64,000 nt of DNA from Chthoniobacter flavus (GCA_945878135.1 CAMDUL010000001.1:147670-211669), one strand, 5' to 3'; positions 26,528-35,115 are shown, numbered from the stretch's first letter. The notes: generated by a model from the letters alone, not told the origin. Program-made: numbers and translations.

Positions 26528-27649
26528 ATGCAGATCCTCGACCGATACATTTTCCTCCGCGTGCTCCTGCCGTTCATCTACTGCGTGGTGGGCTTTGTTT
26601 CCGTGTGGCTTGTTTTCGACCTGAGCGAGAATGCACCGGCTTTCCTCGAGAACAAAGCCCCGCTTTCGCTCGTTTTCGAATTTTACCTCCTCCGCGCCCC
26701 CGAGATCATCCTCATGAGCATCCCCAGCGGCCTCCTCCTGGCCGTGCTCTACGCCCTGACCCAGATGTCGCGGCGCAACGAGATCATCTCCATGCTCGGG
26801 ACCGGACGCAGCGTGGCGCGGGTCCTCCTCCCCCTGTTCGTGCTCGGACTCCTCCTCACGGCCGCGGCCACCGCGCTCAACTACGCGGCGGCCCCGCACG
26901 CCGGCGCGGTGAAGAAGGAAATTCTCACCGACCTGCGCAAGGGCGGCGACCCGGACCGCAAGGCGGTGCGCGGCCACCTTTTCCGCAACCGCGAAGACCG
27001 CCGTTTTTGGTATGTCGCGCGGCTCAATCCGAGCATCGAACGTCTTTACCGGGTGCAGATCATGCAGGAAGGCCCCGAGGGCAACCCGCGGCGCAACTAC
27101 TACGCGGAGCAGGCGTCCTACGACCACGCCACGCGCACTTGGCGTCTGGACAGCGGGAAAGTTGTCGACTTCAACCCGCAGGGCGACGTCAGCGATCAGC
27201 GGTATTTCGAGGTTCTCCGCCTGCGCAACATGACCGAAACCCCGTGGCGGATCAGCAGTTCGGTCCTCGACGCCAATTTCCTCTCCGTCCCCGAGCTGCG
27301 CGAATACCTGCGCAACAACGACCACTTCACCGCGGCCCGGCTCGCGCCCTACAAGACCCAGCTCGCCTATCGCTGGGCCCTGCCCTGGGGGTGTTTCGTG
27401 GCGGTCCTCATCGCCGGTCCCCTCGGCATCATCTACTCCCGCCGCGGCCTGATGGGCAGCATCACCCTGGCCATCCTCCTCTTTTTCTTCCTCATCCTCG
27501 GCAGCAGCCTGTTCCTCGCCCTGGGCAAAGGCTACCGCATCAACGCCACCGTCGCCGCTTGGGCGCCGGTCCTGTTCTTTGCCGCGATCGGCGGCGTCCT
27601 CATCTGGATGCGCAGCACCAACCGCGAACTGCCGAACCTCCTGAGTTGA
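26528..27649 (+). CDS. LptF/LptG-family permease (lipopolysaccharide export)
   Basis: A 373-residue membrane protein of the YjgP/YjgQ family that, with LptB and its partner, extracts lipopolysaccharide from the inner membrane. Three transmembrane helices precede the periplasmic beta-jellyroll region (residues about 130-270), and three follow it. The motif LTQMSRRNEIISMLGTGRS after helix 2 is the coupling-helix region of the family. Only one copy is in the window; a partner gene would be elsewhere. The divergent DinG-type gene starts about 100 bp upstream. Confidence 0.87.
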   Translation: MQILDRYIFLRVLLPFIYCVVGFVSVWLVFDLSENAPAFLENKAPLSLVFEFYLLRAPEIILMSIPSGLLLAVLYALTQMSRRNEIISMLGTGRSVARVLLPLFVLGLLLTAAATALNYAAAPHAGAVKKEILTDLRKGGDPDRKAVRGHLFRNREDRRFWYVARLNPSIERLYRVQIMQEGPEGNPRRNYYAEQASYDHATRTWRLDSGKVVDFNPQGDVSDQRYFEVLRLRNMTETPWRISSSVLDANFLSVPELREYLRNNDHFTAARLAPYKTQLAYRWALPWGCFVAVLIAGPLGIIYSRRGLMGSITLAILLFFFLILGSSLFLALGKGYRINATVAAWAPVLFFAAIGGVLIWMRSTNRELPNLLS

Positions 27650-27656
27650 ATTTGCC

Positions 27657-28157
27657 ATGAACCAAGACTGGGAAATCCGCCGCCGCTCCGACCATTGCAC
27701 GGTCACGCAACGCCCCTTCCTCGAGGGGGAATTTTTCTACACCGCCCTTTACCGTGAAGCGGACGGTTTCCGCCGCGAGGACGTCGGCGAGGAGGCGCGG
27801 CCTTCGCTGCCGTCCGACCCCGCGCCCTTCTCGCTCTGGCGTTCCAAATACGAAATGCCGCCCCCGCCGCCGCCCGAGCCGCTGGGCAAACAGGACGCCG
27901 AGAGCATCCTGCGCAAACTCATCGAGGAAAATTCCGACACGACGAGAAACGCGCGCTATATTCTGGCTCTCATGCTCGAGCGCAAACGTCTGCTCAAACC
28001 GGTGGAAAGCACCGACCCCGACGTGCTGGTCTACGAACGCACCGGCACGGGCGAAACTTTCCTCATCCCCAACCCCCGCCTCAGCCTCGCGCAGGTTCCC
28101 GAGGTCCAGAAGGAGGTCTCCGCCCTCCTCGGACTCCAACTCGGCGAAGCCGCCTGA
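27657..28157 (+). CDS. Conserved-looking hypothetical protein with polyproline linker
   Basis: A 166-residue cytosolic protein 7 bp after the LptF/G gene. The N-terminal half has CTVTQRPFLEGEFFYTALY; a PPPPPPEP linker divides it from an acidic helical C-terminal half (AESILRKLIEENSDTTRNARYILALMLERKRLL). The pattern recalls a small protein found next to membrane genes in related bacteria, but I cannot name a family. Spacing suggests co-transcription with the permease gene. Confidence 0.68.
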   Translation: MNQDWEIRRRSDHCTVTQRPFLEGEFFYTALYREADGFRREDVGEEARPSLPSDPAPFSLWRSKYEMPPPPPPEPLGKQDAESILRKLIEENSDTTRNARYILALMLERKRLLKPVESTDPDVLVYERTGTGETFLIPNPRLSLAQVPEVQKEVSALLGLQLGEAA

Positions 28158-28195
28158 ATCCTGGAGCGGCGCCATGCCCCGGCGCCGGCCGTTCC

Positions 28196-29242
28196 ATGGC
28201 ACAAACTACCACCACAGGCTTCGCCCGCCGACCGGAGCGCCCCGTGCTCTTCCTCGCACCGATGGCCGGGGTGACCAATTCGGTCTTCCGCCGCATCTGC
28301 AAAGCGCGCGGCGCCGATGTGCTGACCACCGAGTTTGTTTCCGCGGACGGCATCATGCACCGCAACGAGCGCACCGAGCACTACGTCGATTTCACCCCGG
28401 AGGAACACCCGCTCGGGGTCCAGCTTTTCGGCGGCGACCCCGAGCAGCTGGCCCGCGGCGCGCAGTCCGTGGTCGACTGGAAACAACCCGACTTCATCGA
28501 CCTCAACTTCGGCTGCCCGGTCAACAAGGTCGTTTGCAAAAACGGCGGCTCCGCCCTCCTCCGCGACGGCGCGCTGCTCGCCGCCATCGCCTCGGCCGTG
28601 GTCCGCGCCGTGGCGCCGCTTCCGGTCACGGCCAAGATCCGCACCGGATGGGATCAAAGTTCCATCAATGCGGTCGACAATGCCCGTCATCTCGAGGACG
28701 CCGGAATCCGGCGCCTTACCGTGCACGGACGCACCCGCGCCCAGGGTTACTCGGGGGAAGCCGACTGGGACGTCATCGCCGCCGTGGCCGAGGCCGTGCA
28801 GATGCCAGTGGTCGGCAACGGGGACCTCACCTCGGCGGAAGTGGCCGGTCAGCGCTGGCAGCAAGCGCCGGTCTCCGGACTGATGATCGGACGCGCCGCC
28901 ATGACCAGTCCGTGGATCTTCCAGGAAATCGCCGCCGCCTTCCGCGGCGAAGAAGCCCCGCCGGCGCCGACGCTGTCCGACCGCTGGGACCTGATTGAGG
29001 ACCATTGCCGTCAGGAACTGCAGCGCTGGCGCAAGACGGAGAAAGGGATGCATGCCATGCGCTCGCGCCTCATGGCCTATTCGCGCGGACTCCATTCCAG
29101 CCGCGAACTCCGCCGCCGCTTCGGGGCGGTGGAGTCGTTGGACGAACTTGCGGCCATCCGCTCGTGGCACGAGAATGCCTTGCATGACGAGCAAGACCGA
29201 GACAATGCCATCGAAGTGCCGCCGCACCTGGCGCACTTGTAG
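28196..29242 (+). CDS. tRNA-dihydrouridine synthase
   Basis: A 348-residue flavoenzyme that reduces uridine to dihydrouridine in tRNA D-loops. It has the Dus start (LAPMAGVTNSVFRRICK), the FMN strand GVQLFGGDPEQL, the signature DLNFGCPVNKVVCKNGGSALL with the catalytic Cys in the second half, and HGRTRAQGYSGEADWD. The C-terminal helical tRNA-binding domain (RKTEKGMHAMRSRL) is present. The subtype (DusA/B/C) cannot be set safely. The stop codon lies inside a short GC-rich sequence that looks like a half copy of a dispersed repeat. Confidence 0.91.
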   Translation: MAQTTTTGFARRPERPVLFLAPMAGVTNSVFRRICKARGADVLTTEFVSADGIMHRNERTEHYVDFTPEEHPLGVQLFGGDPEQLARGAQSVVDWKQPDFIDLNFGCPVNKVVCKNGGSALLRDGALLAAIASAVVRAVAPLPVTAKIRTGWDQSSINAVDNARHLEDAGIRRLTVHGRTRAQGYSGEADWDVIAAVAEAVQMPVVGNGDLTSAEVAGQRWQQAPVSGLMIGRAAMTSPWIFQEIAAAFRGEEAPPAPTLSDRWDLIEDHCRQELQRWRKTEKGMHAMRSRLMAYSRGLHSSRELRRRFGAVESLDELAAIRSWHENALHDEQDRDNAIEVPPHLAHL

Positions 29243-29262
29243 CGGCGTCAGCCTGTCCGCCC
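29236..29262 (+). repeat. Degenerate single arm of the dispersed hairpin repeat
   Basis: CTTGTAGCGGCG starts this copy, and CTGTCCGCC ends it, with 6 divergent bases in between. These ends match the TTGTAGCGGCGG...CCGCC arms of the elements at 30.0 and 52.8 kb. The TAG in this sequence is the stop of the dihydrouridine synthase gene. No second arm is visible downstream. Homology is judged by eye. Confidence 0.45.
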
Positions 29263-29264
29263 GA

Positions 29265-29993
29265 GTGCGGATCCCCGCCGCCGGGCGTTTCGTTCCGATC
29301 CTCTGCCTCCTCCTCGCGTCCTGCACCGACGCCAAGCCGCCGCAAACCAGCGACCTTGCCACCCAACGCGAAGCCATGGTCGAGCAGCAGATCGAAGCCC
29401 GCGGCATCACCGACCCGGCCACGCTGCGGGCCATGCGTGCCGTGCCGCGGCACGAATTCCTGCCGATGCGCCTGCGCGGCGAGGCTTACATGGACTACCC
29501 GTTGCCCATCGGACACGGACAGACCATCTCCCAGCCCTACATCGTCGCGTTCATGACCGAAGCCATCCGCCCGCAACCCGGCGAAAAGATTTTGGAGATC
29601 GGCGCCGGCTCGGGATATCAGGCCGCCGTGTTGGCCGCGGCGGGAGCGGAGGTCTACACGGTGGAAATCGTCGCGCCGCTGGCCGAGATGGCGCGGCAGA
29701 CCCTCGCGCGGCTCGGCTATGACAAAGCCCGCGTGCTCCACGCCGACGGCTTCCGCGGCTGGCCGGAGCACGCACCTTATGACGCCATTATCGTGACCTG
29801 CGCGCCAGACCGCATCCCGCCCCCGCTGATCGAGCAACTGCGCGACGGCGGACGCATGATCATTCCCGTGGGCACCGGCCTGAGCCAGGAATTGATCCTC
29901 CTGCGCAAACACGGCGGCACCATCGAAAAAGAATCCGTCCTTCCGGTCCGGTTTGTGCCGATGACGGGCGAAGCGCAAGGCGCAGAGCCATAG
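29265..29993 (+). CDS. pcm: Protein-L-isoaspartate O-methyltransferase, lipoprotein form
   Basis: Repairs isoaspartyl residues by S-adenosylmethionine-dependent methylation. 242 residues with VPRHEFLP, DYPLPIGHGQTISQPYIVAFM (family signature), LEIGAGSGYQAAVLA (SAM motif I) and PLAEMARQTLARLGY. The start is unusual: from the GTG at 29265 it begins MRIPAAGRFVPILCLLLASCTDAKPP, a good lipoprotein signal with lipobox LLASC. That puts this copy in the envelope rather than the cytosol, where Pcm normally acts. An internal start that skips the signal is possible. Confidence 0.87.
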   Translation: MRIPAAGRFVPILCLLLASCTDAKPPQTSDLATQREAMVEQQIEARGITDPATLRAMRAVPRHEFLPMRLRGEAYMDYPLPIGHGQTISQPYIVAFMTEAIRPQPGEKILEIGAGSGYQAAVLAAAGAEVYTVEIVAPLAEMARQTLARLGYDKARVLHADGFRGWPEHAPYDAIIVTCAPDRIPPPLIEQLRDGGRMIIPVGTGLSQELILLRKHGGTIEKESVLPVRFVPMTGEAQGAEP

Positions 29994-30015
29994 GCGCATC
30001 TTCACCTTCTTCTCC

Positions 30016-30090
30016 ATTTGTAGCGGCGGACTATGTCCGCCGGAACACTGCAAGTCGGGGCACCGGCGGACATAGTCCGCCGCGACAAAT
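30016..30090. repeat. Paired-hairpin dispersed repeat, copy 1
   Basis: A 75-bp element: left arm 30016-30043 and right arm 30063-30090 are 28-bp inverted repeats with one mismatch and a 19-base loop. Each arm is itself a perfect palindrome at its core, GGCGGAC-TAT-GTCCGCC. It lies between the convergent pcm and PEP-CTERM genes, where it could act in termination or mRNA protection. A second copy at 52754-52824 has the same layout and loop length, but A and T are swapped in the palindrome core. Confidence 0.85.
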
Positions 30091-30135
30091 TATGCAGGGC
30101 TCGACCGCGATCGTCGGTCCGCGGCATGGCACTCC

Positions 30136-30173
30136 CGACAAAACAAAACACCCGCACGTTGCCGTGCGGGTGT
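30136..30173 (-). terminator. Intrinsic terminator of the PEP-CTERM gene
   Basis: An 11-bp perfect stem (ACACCCGCACG / CGTGCGGGTGT) with loop TTGC is followed on the minus strand by GTTTTGTTTTGTCG. It sits about 20 bp after the PEP-CTERM gene stop. Confidence 0.8.
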
Positions 30174-30194
30174 GGTGAAGAAATTAGCTTGGAA

Positions 30195-30863
30195 TCAAGC
30201 GACCTGCTGCTGACGACGGCGCCATCCAGCGAAGGCCGCACCACCGGCGAGGATCGCCATGGCGGCCCATGTGCCGGGTTCGGGAATTGCCGTGACGCTT
30301 ACAGAGACGCTGTCAATGACTCCGGCGATCGACCCGCCTTCAGACCACACCGCACCAGAGTTGCTTGTAGTGAGGTTGTTGGCCCAGGACCACGAACTCA
30401 AGTTCTGCGCGGTGGGGGATGAAGCACCCTGATTAATTGCCCAGTTGGCTGTGCCAGAGAGGCGACTCGCAACAAGGAAGTAAGTGGTGTTGGGCGCAAG
30501 GGCTGCGTTGAGATTGAACGCGACCGACAGGGGCACGTCTTCACCAGTTGCATAAGTTGCTGTGGCGAAAGAACCGGTTGCGACGCCGGGCCTCGGGCTC
30601 GGGCTCCCACCCGTCACGCTGGTGTAAAGATCCAAACGCACGGACCCACTTCCTTCCAAACCGATATTGACAGACTGGAGACCGAGGAAAAAGGAGTCCG
30701 TGGTGAAACCAACCGCCGTCCAACTGCTGGTGGAGAGACCGCGGTAGACGGTATCAAAACCATCGGTGCCATTGGCCCCGAGGTTACCGAACACGATAGC
30801 CGCGTTGGTGGAACCAACGGCGAGCACGGTGCCCATGACGATTGCTGCGAGTGTTTTTTTCAT
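30195..30863 (-). CDS. PEP-CTERM sorting-signal protein
   Basis: A 222-residue exported protein. It has an N-terminal signal peptide (MKKTLAAIVMGTVLAVGSTNA) and a C-terminal PEP-CTERM signal: IPEPGT, then the hydrophobic WAAMAILAGGAAFAGW, then RRRQQ. Between them is a Ser/Thr/Gly-rich beta-type domain (about 160 residues) likely exposed at the surface or in the matrix. The signal is cut by an exosortase; one is encoded 2.7 kb away. The codon use is less extreme in GC than in neighbours, usual for such proteins. It has its own promoter and terminator. Confidence 0.9.
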   Translation of the reverse strand: MKKTLAAIVMGTVLAVGSTNAAIVFGNLGANGTDGFDTVYRGLSTSSWTAVGFTTDSFFLGLQSVNIGLEGSGSVRLDLYTSVTGGSPSPRPGVATGSFATATYATGEDVPLSVAFNLNAALAPNTTYFLVASRLSGTANWAINQGASSPTAQNLSSWSWANNLTTSNSGAVWSEGGSIAGVIDSVSVSVTAIPEPGTWAAMAILAGGAAFAGWRRRQQQVA

Positions 30864-30921
30864 GAATGATGAGTGGGTTTTGTGTTGGATTTGGAGAAGC
30901 AGAACTTCTTGCTTTGGGTGG

Positions 30922-30949
30922 AGATTAGCGGGTGATCGGCGGCTGTCAA
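30922..30949 (-). promoter_or_regulatory. Promoter of the PEP-CTERM gene
   Basis: On the minus strand TTGACA (30949-30944) matches the -35 consensus and TAATCT (30927-30922) is a moderate -10, 16 bp apart. The predicted leader is about 50 bases and contains a short AGAAG/CTTCT hairpin. Confidence 0.55.
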
Positions 30950-31050
30950 AGAAAAATTAGGGTCTGGCGCACATTTTTTTTCAGCCAGTTGGAGGGACGA
31001 CAAATGGCCAACGGGGCCCCAATATGAGTCCTTGTTCTGATTGTGGCGTT

Positions 31051-32832
31051 TCAGGGGGCTGGCGTCAGCAGGTTCATCTCCTCCGCGGTCAAACGGGTCT
31101 GGTCGATGGCGGCGAGCAACCGGGCCGCGTTGAAGGACTGCCCGCTGGCGCCCCGCAAGACGGCGTAAACAATGGCTTGCTCGGCCGGTGTTAGCTCCGG
31201 GAGAAAGACATCCACCTGATCGAAGACAGCCAGTGCCTCATCGTTTCGGCCCGCTTTGACCAAGGCGAGAGCGTGGGTCAGGCGAAGGGGAATGTTGGCC
31301 GGGGCGACCGCGATGGCCGCGGCGGTTTCGGCCGGGTCGACGGGGCGGCCGGCGAGGAGGTCACGGCGGCGGCGGGAGTCCTGGACCGCGAGGTGATCAG
31401 GAACGACCTGACCGGCCGCATCCAAGGCCCGGAGCAAGGTGTCTTCGTCGCCCCGGCCTTTGAACCGGGCCCGGGCCAAAGGATAAGCCTCCGGAGCGGA
31501 ATCCTGGCGGGCGCAGAGCGCGAGCAGGATGTCGTCGACCAAGACGGACTCGCCGTGAAAATCGAGGGCGCGCACGGTTTGCGCGAGGCGCTGCTCCCGC
31601 GCGGCGTTGTCGAGCGACTGGGCCACGAGGTCGGGCACGAGGGAATCCTGACCGAGCCGCCGCGCCGCCACGGCCCGGGTGGAGAGACGCAGGGAAAGGG
31701 GCACCACGGTGCTTTCCATGCCGGACATCTCGTAGAGGGCCGGCCATTGGGCCAGATTGGACAGGGCCTCGGACCGCGCGGCGTAGGCGGATGTTTCGCT
31801 CACCGCGTCGTCGGCATTGAGCACCTCCGGGACCAAGGCGGACTGCCCGTTGCGGTTGAGCCAGTTGGCGAACTCGGCGCGGCGGTCGAGCGGGGCGTCC
31901 TCGAAGACCGGACGGAATTCCGCGGCAAGCGTGGCCGCCTCGGCGGCGCCGGATTCAATCGAGTAATCCGCCGCGAGGAAGAGGGCCGGATTCCCGGCCG
32001 AGCGATCCTGCAGAGCGTCCTGCGCCCACTTCCAGGCGGTGGTGCGGGGAATCGGGGCGGCGGGCAGGGCCATGGAGACCGCGCGCGGACCGTATTTGGT
32101 GCCGCGCAGGGCTTCGGTCAGCTGCAAAATCTCGGCCATGGCTTGGTCATCCTCCTCGGAAGGCACCGCCGGCGGCAGCAGGGCCGGCCCGTAGCGAAGA
32201 AGGAGGAAGCGCAGAAGTTCGAGGCGCAGCTCGTCGTCATCGCCGGCCGCGACCGCCGTGCGGGCCAGAGCCACGGCGCGGGAATAGTCACCGCGGCGCG
32301 CAGCAAGCTGGGCCCGCAGTCCGGCCACGTGGCCCGCTTCGCCTTTGCCTTCGAGCGCGGTGATGGCCGCGTCGAACTGCGCTTCCGTGCCGAAAACCAG
32401 AGCGAGCCGCGCGTGTTCCCTCGCTTCGAGGGGCGTGAGATCGTCCGCCGCGGCCAACGCTTCCCATTCCGCCAGCATGGGCTCGTCGTTGGTGCGGCTG
32501 CGCACATAGACCCACGCGCGGTGCACGACCGGATCGCCAGGACGGAGGCTCTGGGCCACCATGATCTGACGGTAGCCGCGGGCGAAAACATCGTTTTCCA
32601 CGCTGCGCATGCCCTCGGCCGCCAAATAACGCGCGCGGAGACCGATGCCCACGTAGGCGGACAAACCGCCGAGGATGATGATGGCGGGCACGGCGATGGG
32701 CAGCCAGAGCAGGAACCGCCGGCGGATGCGCTTGAACCAAGGCAGGTCGCCCCGAGGCTGGCGGAATTCCGACCACCAGCGACCGACCAAGCCGCGCGGG
32801 CGCCGGGCAGAAGAGCTGCGCTCGCGGCTCAT
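31051..32832 (-). CDS. Single-pass membrane protein with TPR-like repeats
   Basis: A 593-residue protein. A basic N-terminus (MSRERSSSARRPRG) precedes one transmembrane helix at residues about 40-65 (LLWLPIAVPAIIILGGLSAYVG); the remainder is periplasmic and almost wholly alpha-helical with tetratricopeptide-like spacing (VENDVFARGYRQIMVAQSL, LEAREHARLALVFGTEAQF, LVKAGRNDEALAVF). No catalytic motif. It lies in an operon with the discoidin-like gene and is divergent from the exosortase. An assisting role in exopolysaccharide or PEP-CTERM export is inferred from neighbours only. Confidence 0.75.
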   Translation of the reverse strand: MSRERSSSARRPRGLVGRWWSEFRQPRGDLPWFKRIRRRFLLWLPIAVPAIIILGGLSAYVGIGLRARYLAAEGMRSVENDVFARGYRQIMVAQSLRPGDPVVHRAWVYVRSRTNDEPMLAEWEALAAADDLTPLEAREHARLALVFGTEAQFDAAITALEGKGEAGHVAGLRAQLAARRGDYSRAVALARTAVAAGDDDELRLELLRFLLLRYGPALLPPAVPSEEDDQAMAEILQLTEALRGTKYGPRAVSMALPAAPIPRTTAWKWAQDALQDRSAGNPALFLAADYSIESGAAEAATLAAEFRPVFEDAPLDRRAEFANWLNRNGQSALVPEVLNADDAVSETSAYAARSEALSNLAQWPALYEMSGMESTVVPLSLRLSTRAVAARRLGQDSLVPDLVAQSLDNAAREQRLAQTVRALDFHGESVLVDDILLALCARQDSAPEAYPLARARFKGRGDEDTLLRALDAAGQVVPDHLAVQDSRRRRDLLAGRPVDPAETAAAIAVAPANIPLRLTHALALVKAGRNDEALAVFDQVDVFLPELTPAEQAIVYAVLRGASGQSFNAARLLAAIDQTRLTAEEMNLLTPAP

Positions 32833-33431
32833 GGCAAGGCGGACGCGGCGGTGTCTGCGGCGGGCTCGGCCGCAGGGACCTCGCTCCCCGATGGCTCCGC
32901 GGGGGCGCCTTCCGTCCGTCCAACCAGTTGCAGTCCGTTATCCTGACCGTCGAGACCGATCCGCACCCACGCGTGCCCGTGCGAGACCGCCCGGATCTGG
33001 AAGTGCGTGAGGCGCACCGGATCGAAGGAAAATTCCTGCCAGCCGCCCAGCTTGAACATCTTGAGGTTGATCGTCTCGCCCGCGCTGGCCACGGGGACAA
33101 ACGGGCCGTTGGGCGAGTCGGCGGCCAGGATCTCGAGCGATTTGATATTCTGCGGACTGCTCGCTTCGATGAAGATGCGAACGGTGCTGATCTCGGACGG
33201 ACGCTTGAAAGCAAAGACCGCGCCGGCCAGTTCGTCGGCCGGGAGGTCGAAGCCGCCCTCGAGCAATTTGGCCGGACGGTCCGAAGGGGCCGCGATGATT
33301 TCGGCGTCCTCGGGATTGAGGAGGTTGCGCGGCGCGGACTCCTCCGCTCCGGCGCGCGGCAGGGCCATCGCCATGAGCAGCAGGCAGGCGGCGACCGGGA
33401 AATGCGCGGCGTGAGAGATCATAGTCACCAT
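32829..33431 (-). CDS. Secreted discoidin-like (F5/8 type C-like) protein
   Basis: A 200-residue exported protein with a signal peptide (AAHFPVAACLLLMAMALPRAGAEE). Residues about 50-165 resemble a jelly-roll F5/8 type C domain: EISTVRIFIEASSPQNIKSLEIL, SPNGPFVPVAS, WQEFSFDPVRLTHFQIRAV. The C-terminus is a disordered Ala/Glu/Pro tail. Such domains bind carbohydrate or membranes. The ATG at 33431 is preceded by AGGAGA; an inner ATG (33422) is less well placed. It starts 112 bp from the divergent exosortase gene and overlaps the TPR gene by four bases. Confidence 0.72.
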   Translation of the reverse strand: MVTMISHAAHFPVAACLLLMAMALPRAGAEESAPRNLLNPEDAEIIAAPSDRPAKLLEGGFDLPADELAGAVFAFKRPSEISTVRIFIEASSPQNIKSLEILAADSPNGPFVPVASAGETINLKMFKLGGWQEFSFDPVRLTHFQIRAVSHGHAWVRIGLDGQDNGLQLVGRTEGAPAEPSGSEVPAAEPAADTAASALP

Positions 33432-33543
33432 GGGTCGGGCGCTCTCCTATCGCGGAGGAGTCGCGCGGTGTCAAGAAGCCAACACCGCGGCGCCCGCAGG
33501 ATTGACCTTGGCCGGAGCGGCTTCCGAGGTATGTTTTGCCGCC

Positions 33544-35100
33544 GTGACGACCCGCACCCCAACCGAGGAACGCCGCGCCGCCTGGTTTTTCTTCGCGGCG
33601 CTGGGCGCGCTCTGGTTCGCTTTGTTCTACCGGCTGGCCTTCATCTGGGAAACCGACGACCAGTATTCCCACGGGTGGATGGTGCCGCTCTTCGCGGGGT
33701 GGATCTTCGCCGAACGCTGGTCCCGTCGGCCGGACCCCGCCCCTCCCCGCCGGATGTGGCCGACCGCGCTCTTGCTCGCCGCCCTCTGGCTGCCCGCCGC
33801 GGGAGCCAACCTGATCCTCGAATCCTCGCCGCAGTGGCGTCCAATAATGTGGCTCTTTGCCGGGGCGGTCTTCGCGGCGAGCCTGCTTTTGGCGCGGATG
33901 GCCGGCGGCGCGCCGTGGCTGCGGCACTTCGCTTTCCCCTTTATCTTCGCCCTCACAGCCGTGCCCTGGCCCTACGACTTTGAAAGATGGCTGACCCTCG
34001 AACTGAGCATGCTCGGTGCCGGCATCACCGGGATCCTGCTCAACCTCGGCGGCATCCTCGCCGTGGTGCAGGGCAACAATATCGAGATCGACACCGGCGT
34101 GCTCGGGGTGGACGACGCCTGCAGCGGCGTGCGTTCTTTCCAGTCCAGCCTCATGGCCGCCCTCCTCTTCGGCGAGTGGTTCGGCTTCCGTTTCGGTTGG
34201 CGGATTTTCCTCGCGATGGCCGGCATCCTCGTTGCCTACCTCCTCAACATTGCCCGCATGCTCATCCTCTGCCTCGCCGCTTTGCAGGGCGGAGTCGGCG
34301 TCCTCGACCAATGGCACGACCCGGCCGGCTTCGCCATCCTCTTTGTCTCGATGGGCTGCCTGTTACTGCTCAGCCTCGCTCTGAAAAAGTTGCCCGGGGC
34401 CACGGTTACCCCGCCGCCCGCGCGGACTCCGGGGCCGGGGCCCGCCGGCGGCATCGTCACGGCAGCCGTTGTCGTCCTCGCCGCCACCGTCCTGCTCCCG
34501 CTCACCACCGAGTCTTGGTATCGCTGGCGCGAGAGCCTGCGGGCACCGGTGGACACGTGGACACTCGTCCCCGCGCCCGCCGGAGTTCAGGAAGAACCGC
34601 TCGGGGAGCGGGTGGAGAGTATGCTCGGCTATGACGAAGGTTTCCGGCGGCGCTGGACCGATGAGAAGTCTCGCTCGCTCGACCTCATTTACACGCGCTG
34701 GTTGCCCGGGCGCAAAGCCCTCGGGATGGGCCCGCATCCGCCGGACACCTGTCAGCGGGCCATCGGGCGCGAGATCATTCAGAAATCGCCCGCGCGGCTA
34801 GCCAGGCTCGGACACATCGAATTGCCCTACCAGATCTACACCATCAAGGACACGAACCGGACCTTTTACCTGCTCTTCGCCCTCGACGATGGCTACCGCG
34901 ATCCCGAATGGTTGAAATCGGGCCTCATGCACTGGGACCTTAGCAAGCGCATGCGTTACCTGCGGGGCGCATTTGAAGGCAACCGGGACACAGGCCGATC
35001 CTCACTGCAAATCGCCCTCGTCGGCGAAACCGATCCGGTGGTGGCCGAGCGCGAATTGCTCGAGGTGCTGCAGGAGTTGGTCGTCGAGCGGCAACCCTGA
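33544..35100 (+). CDS. Exosortase fused to EpsI-like C-terminal domain
   Basis: A 518-residue membrane protein. The N-terminal part (about 300 residues, eight transmembrane helices) has the exosortase catalytic set: Cys in GVDDACSGVRSFQSSL, Arg in LLNIARMLIL and His in WHDPAGFAILF. After a Pro-rich linker comes a periplasmic EpsI-type domain (MGPHPPDTCQRAIG). Exosortases cleave PEP-CTERM signals and attach proteins to the cell envelope or matrix. The start is the GTG at 33544 (MTTRTPTEERR); a substrate gene is nearby. Confidence 0.87.
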   Translation: MTTRTPTEERRAAWFFFAALGALWFALFYRLAFIWETDDQYSHGWMVPLFAGWIFAERWSRRPDPAPPRRMWPTALLLAALWLPAAGANLILESSPQWRPIMWLFAGAVFAASLLLARMAGGAPWLRHFAFPFIFALTAVPWPYDFERWLTLELSMLGAGITGILLNLGGILAVVQGNNIEIDTGVLGVDDACSGVRSFQSSLMAALLFGEWFGFRFGWRIFLAMAGILVAYLLNIARMLILCLAALQGGVGVLDQWHDPAGFAILFVSMGCLLLLSLALKKLPGATVTPPPARTPGPGPAGGIVTAAVVVLAATVLLPLTTESWYRWRESLRAPVDTWTLVPAPAGVQEEPLGERVESMLGYDEGFRRRWTDEKSRSLDLIYTRWLPGRKALGMGPHPPDTCQRAIGREIIQKSPARLARLGHIELPYQIYTIKDTNRTFYLLFALDDGYRDPEWLKSGLMHWDLSKRMRYLRGAFEGNRDTGRSSLQIALVGETDPVVAERELLEVLQELVVERQP

Positions 35101-35115
35101 GCGCGGGACAAACCT

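Noticed and set aside
26432-27706. N-terminal 425 residues of the 1088-aa minus-strand ORF
   Set aside because: This part is antisense to lptF, Glu/Gly-rich and without motifs; the helicase starts at 26431 or 26380.
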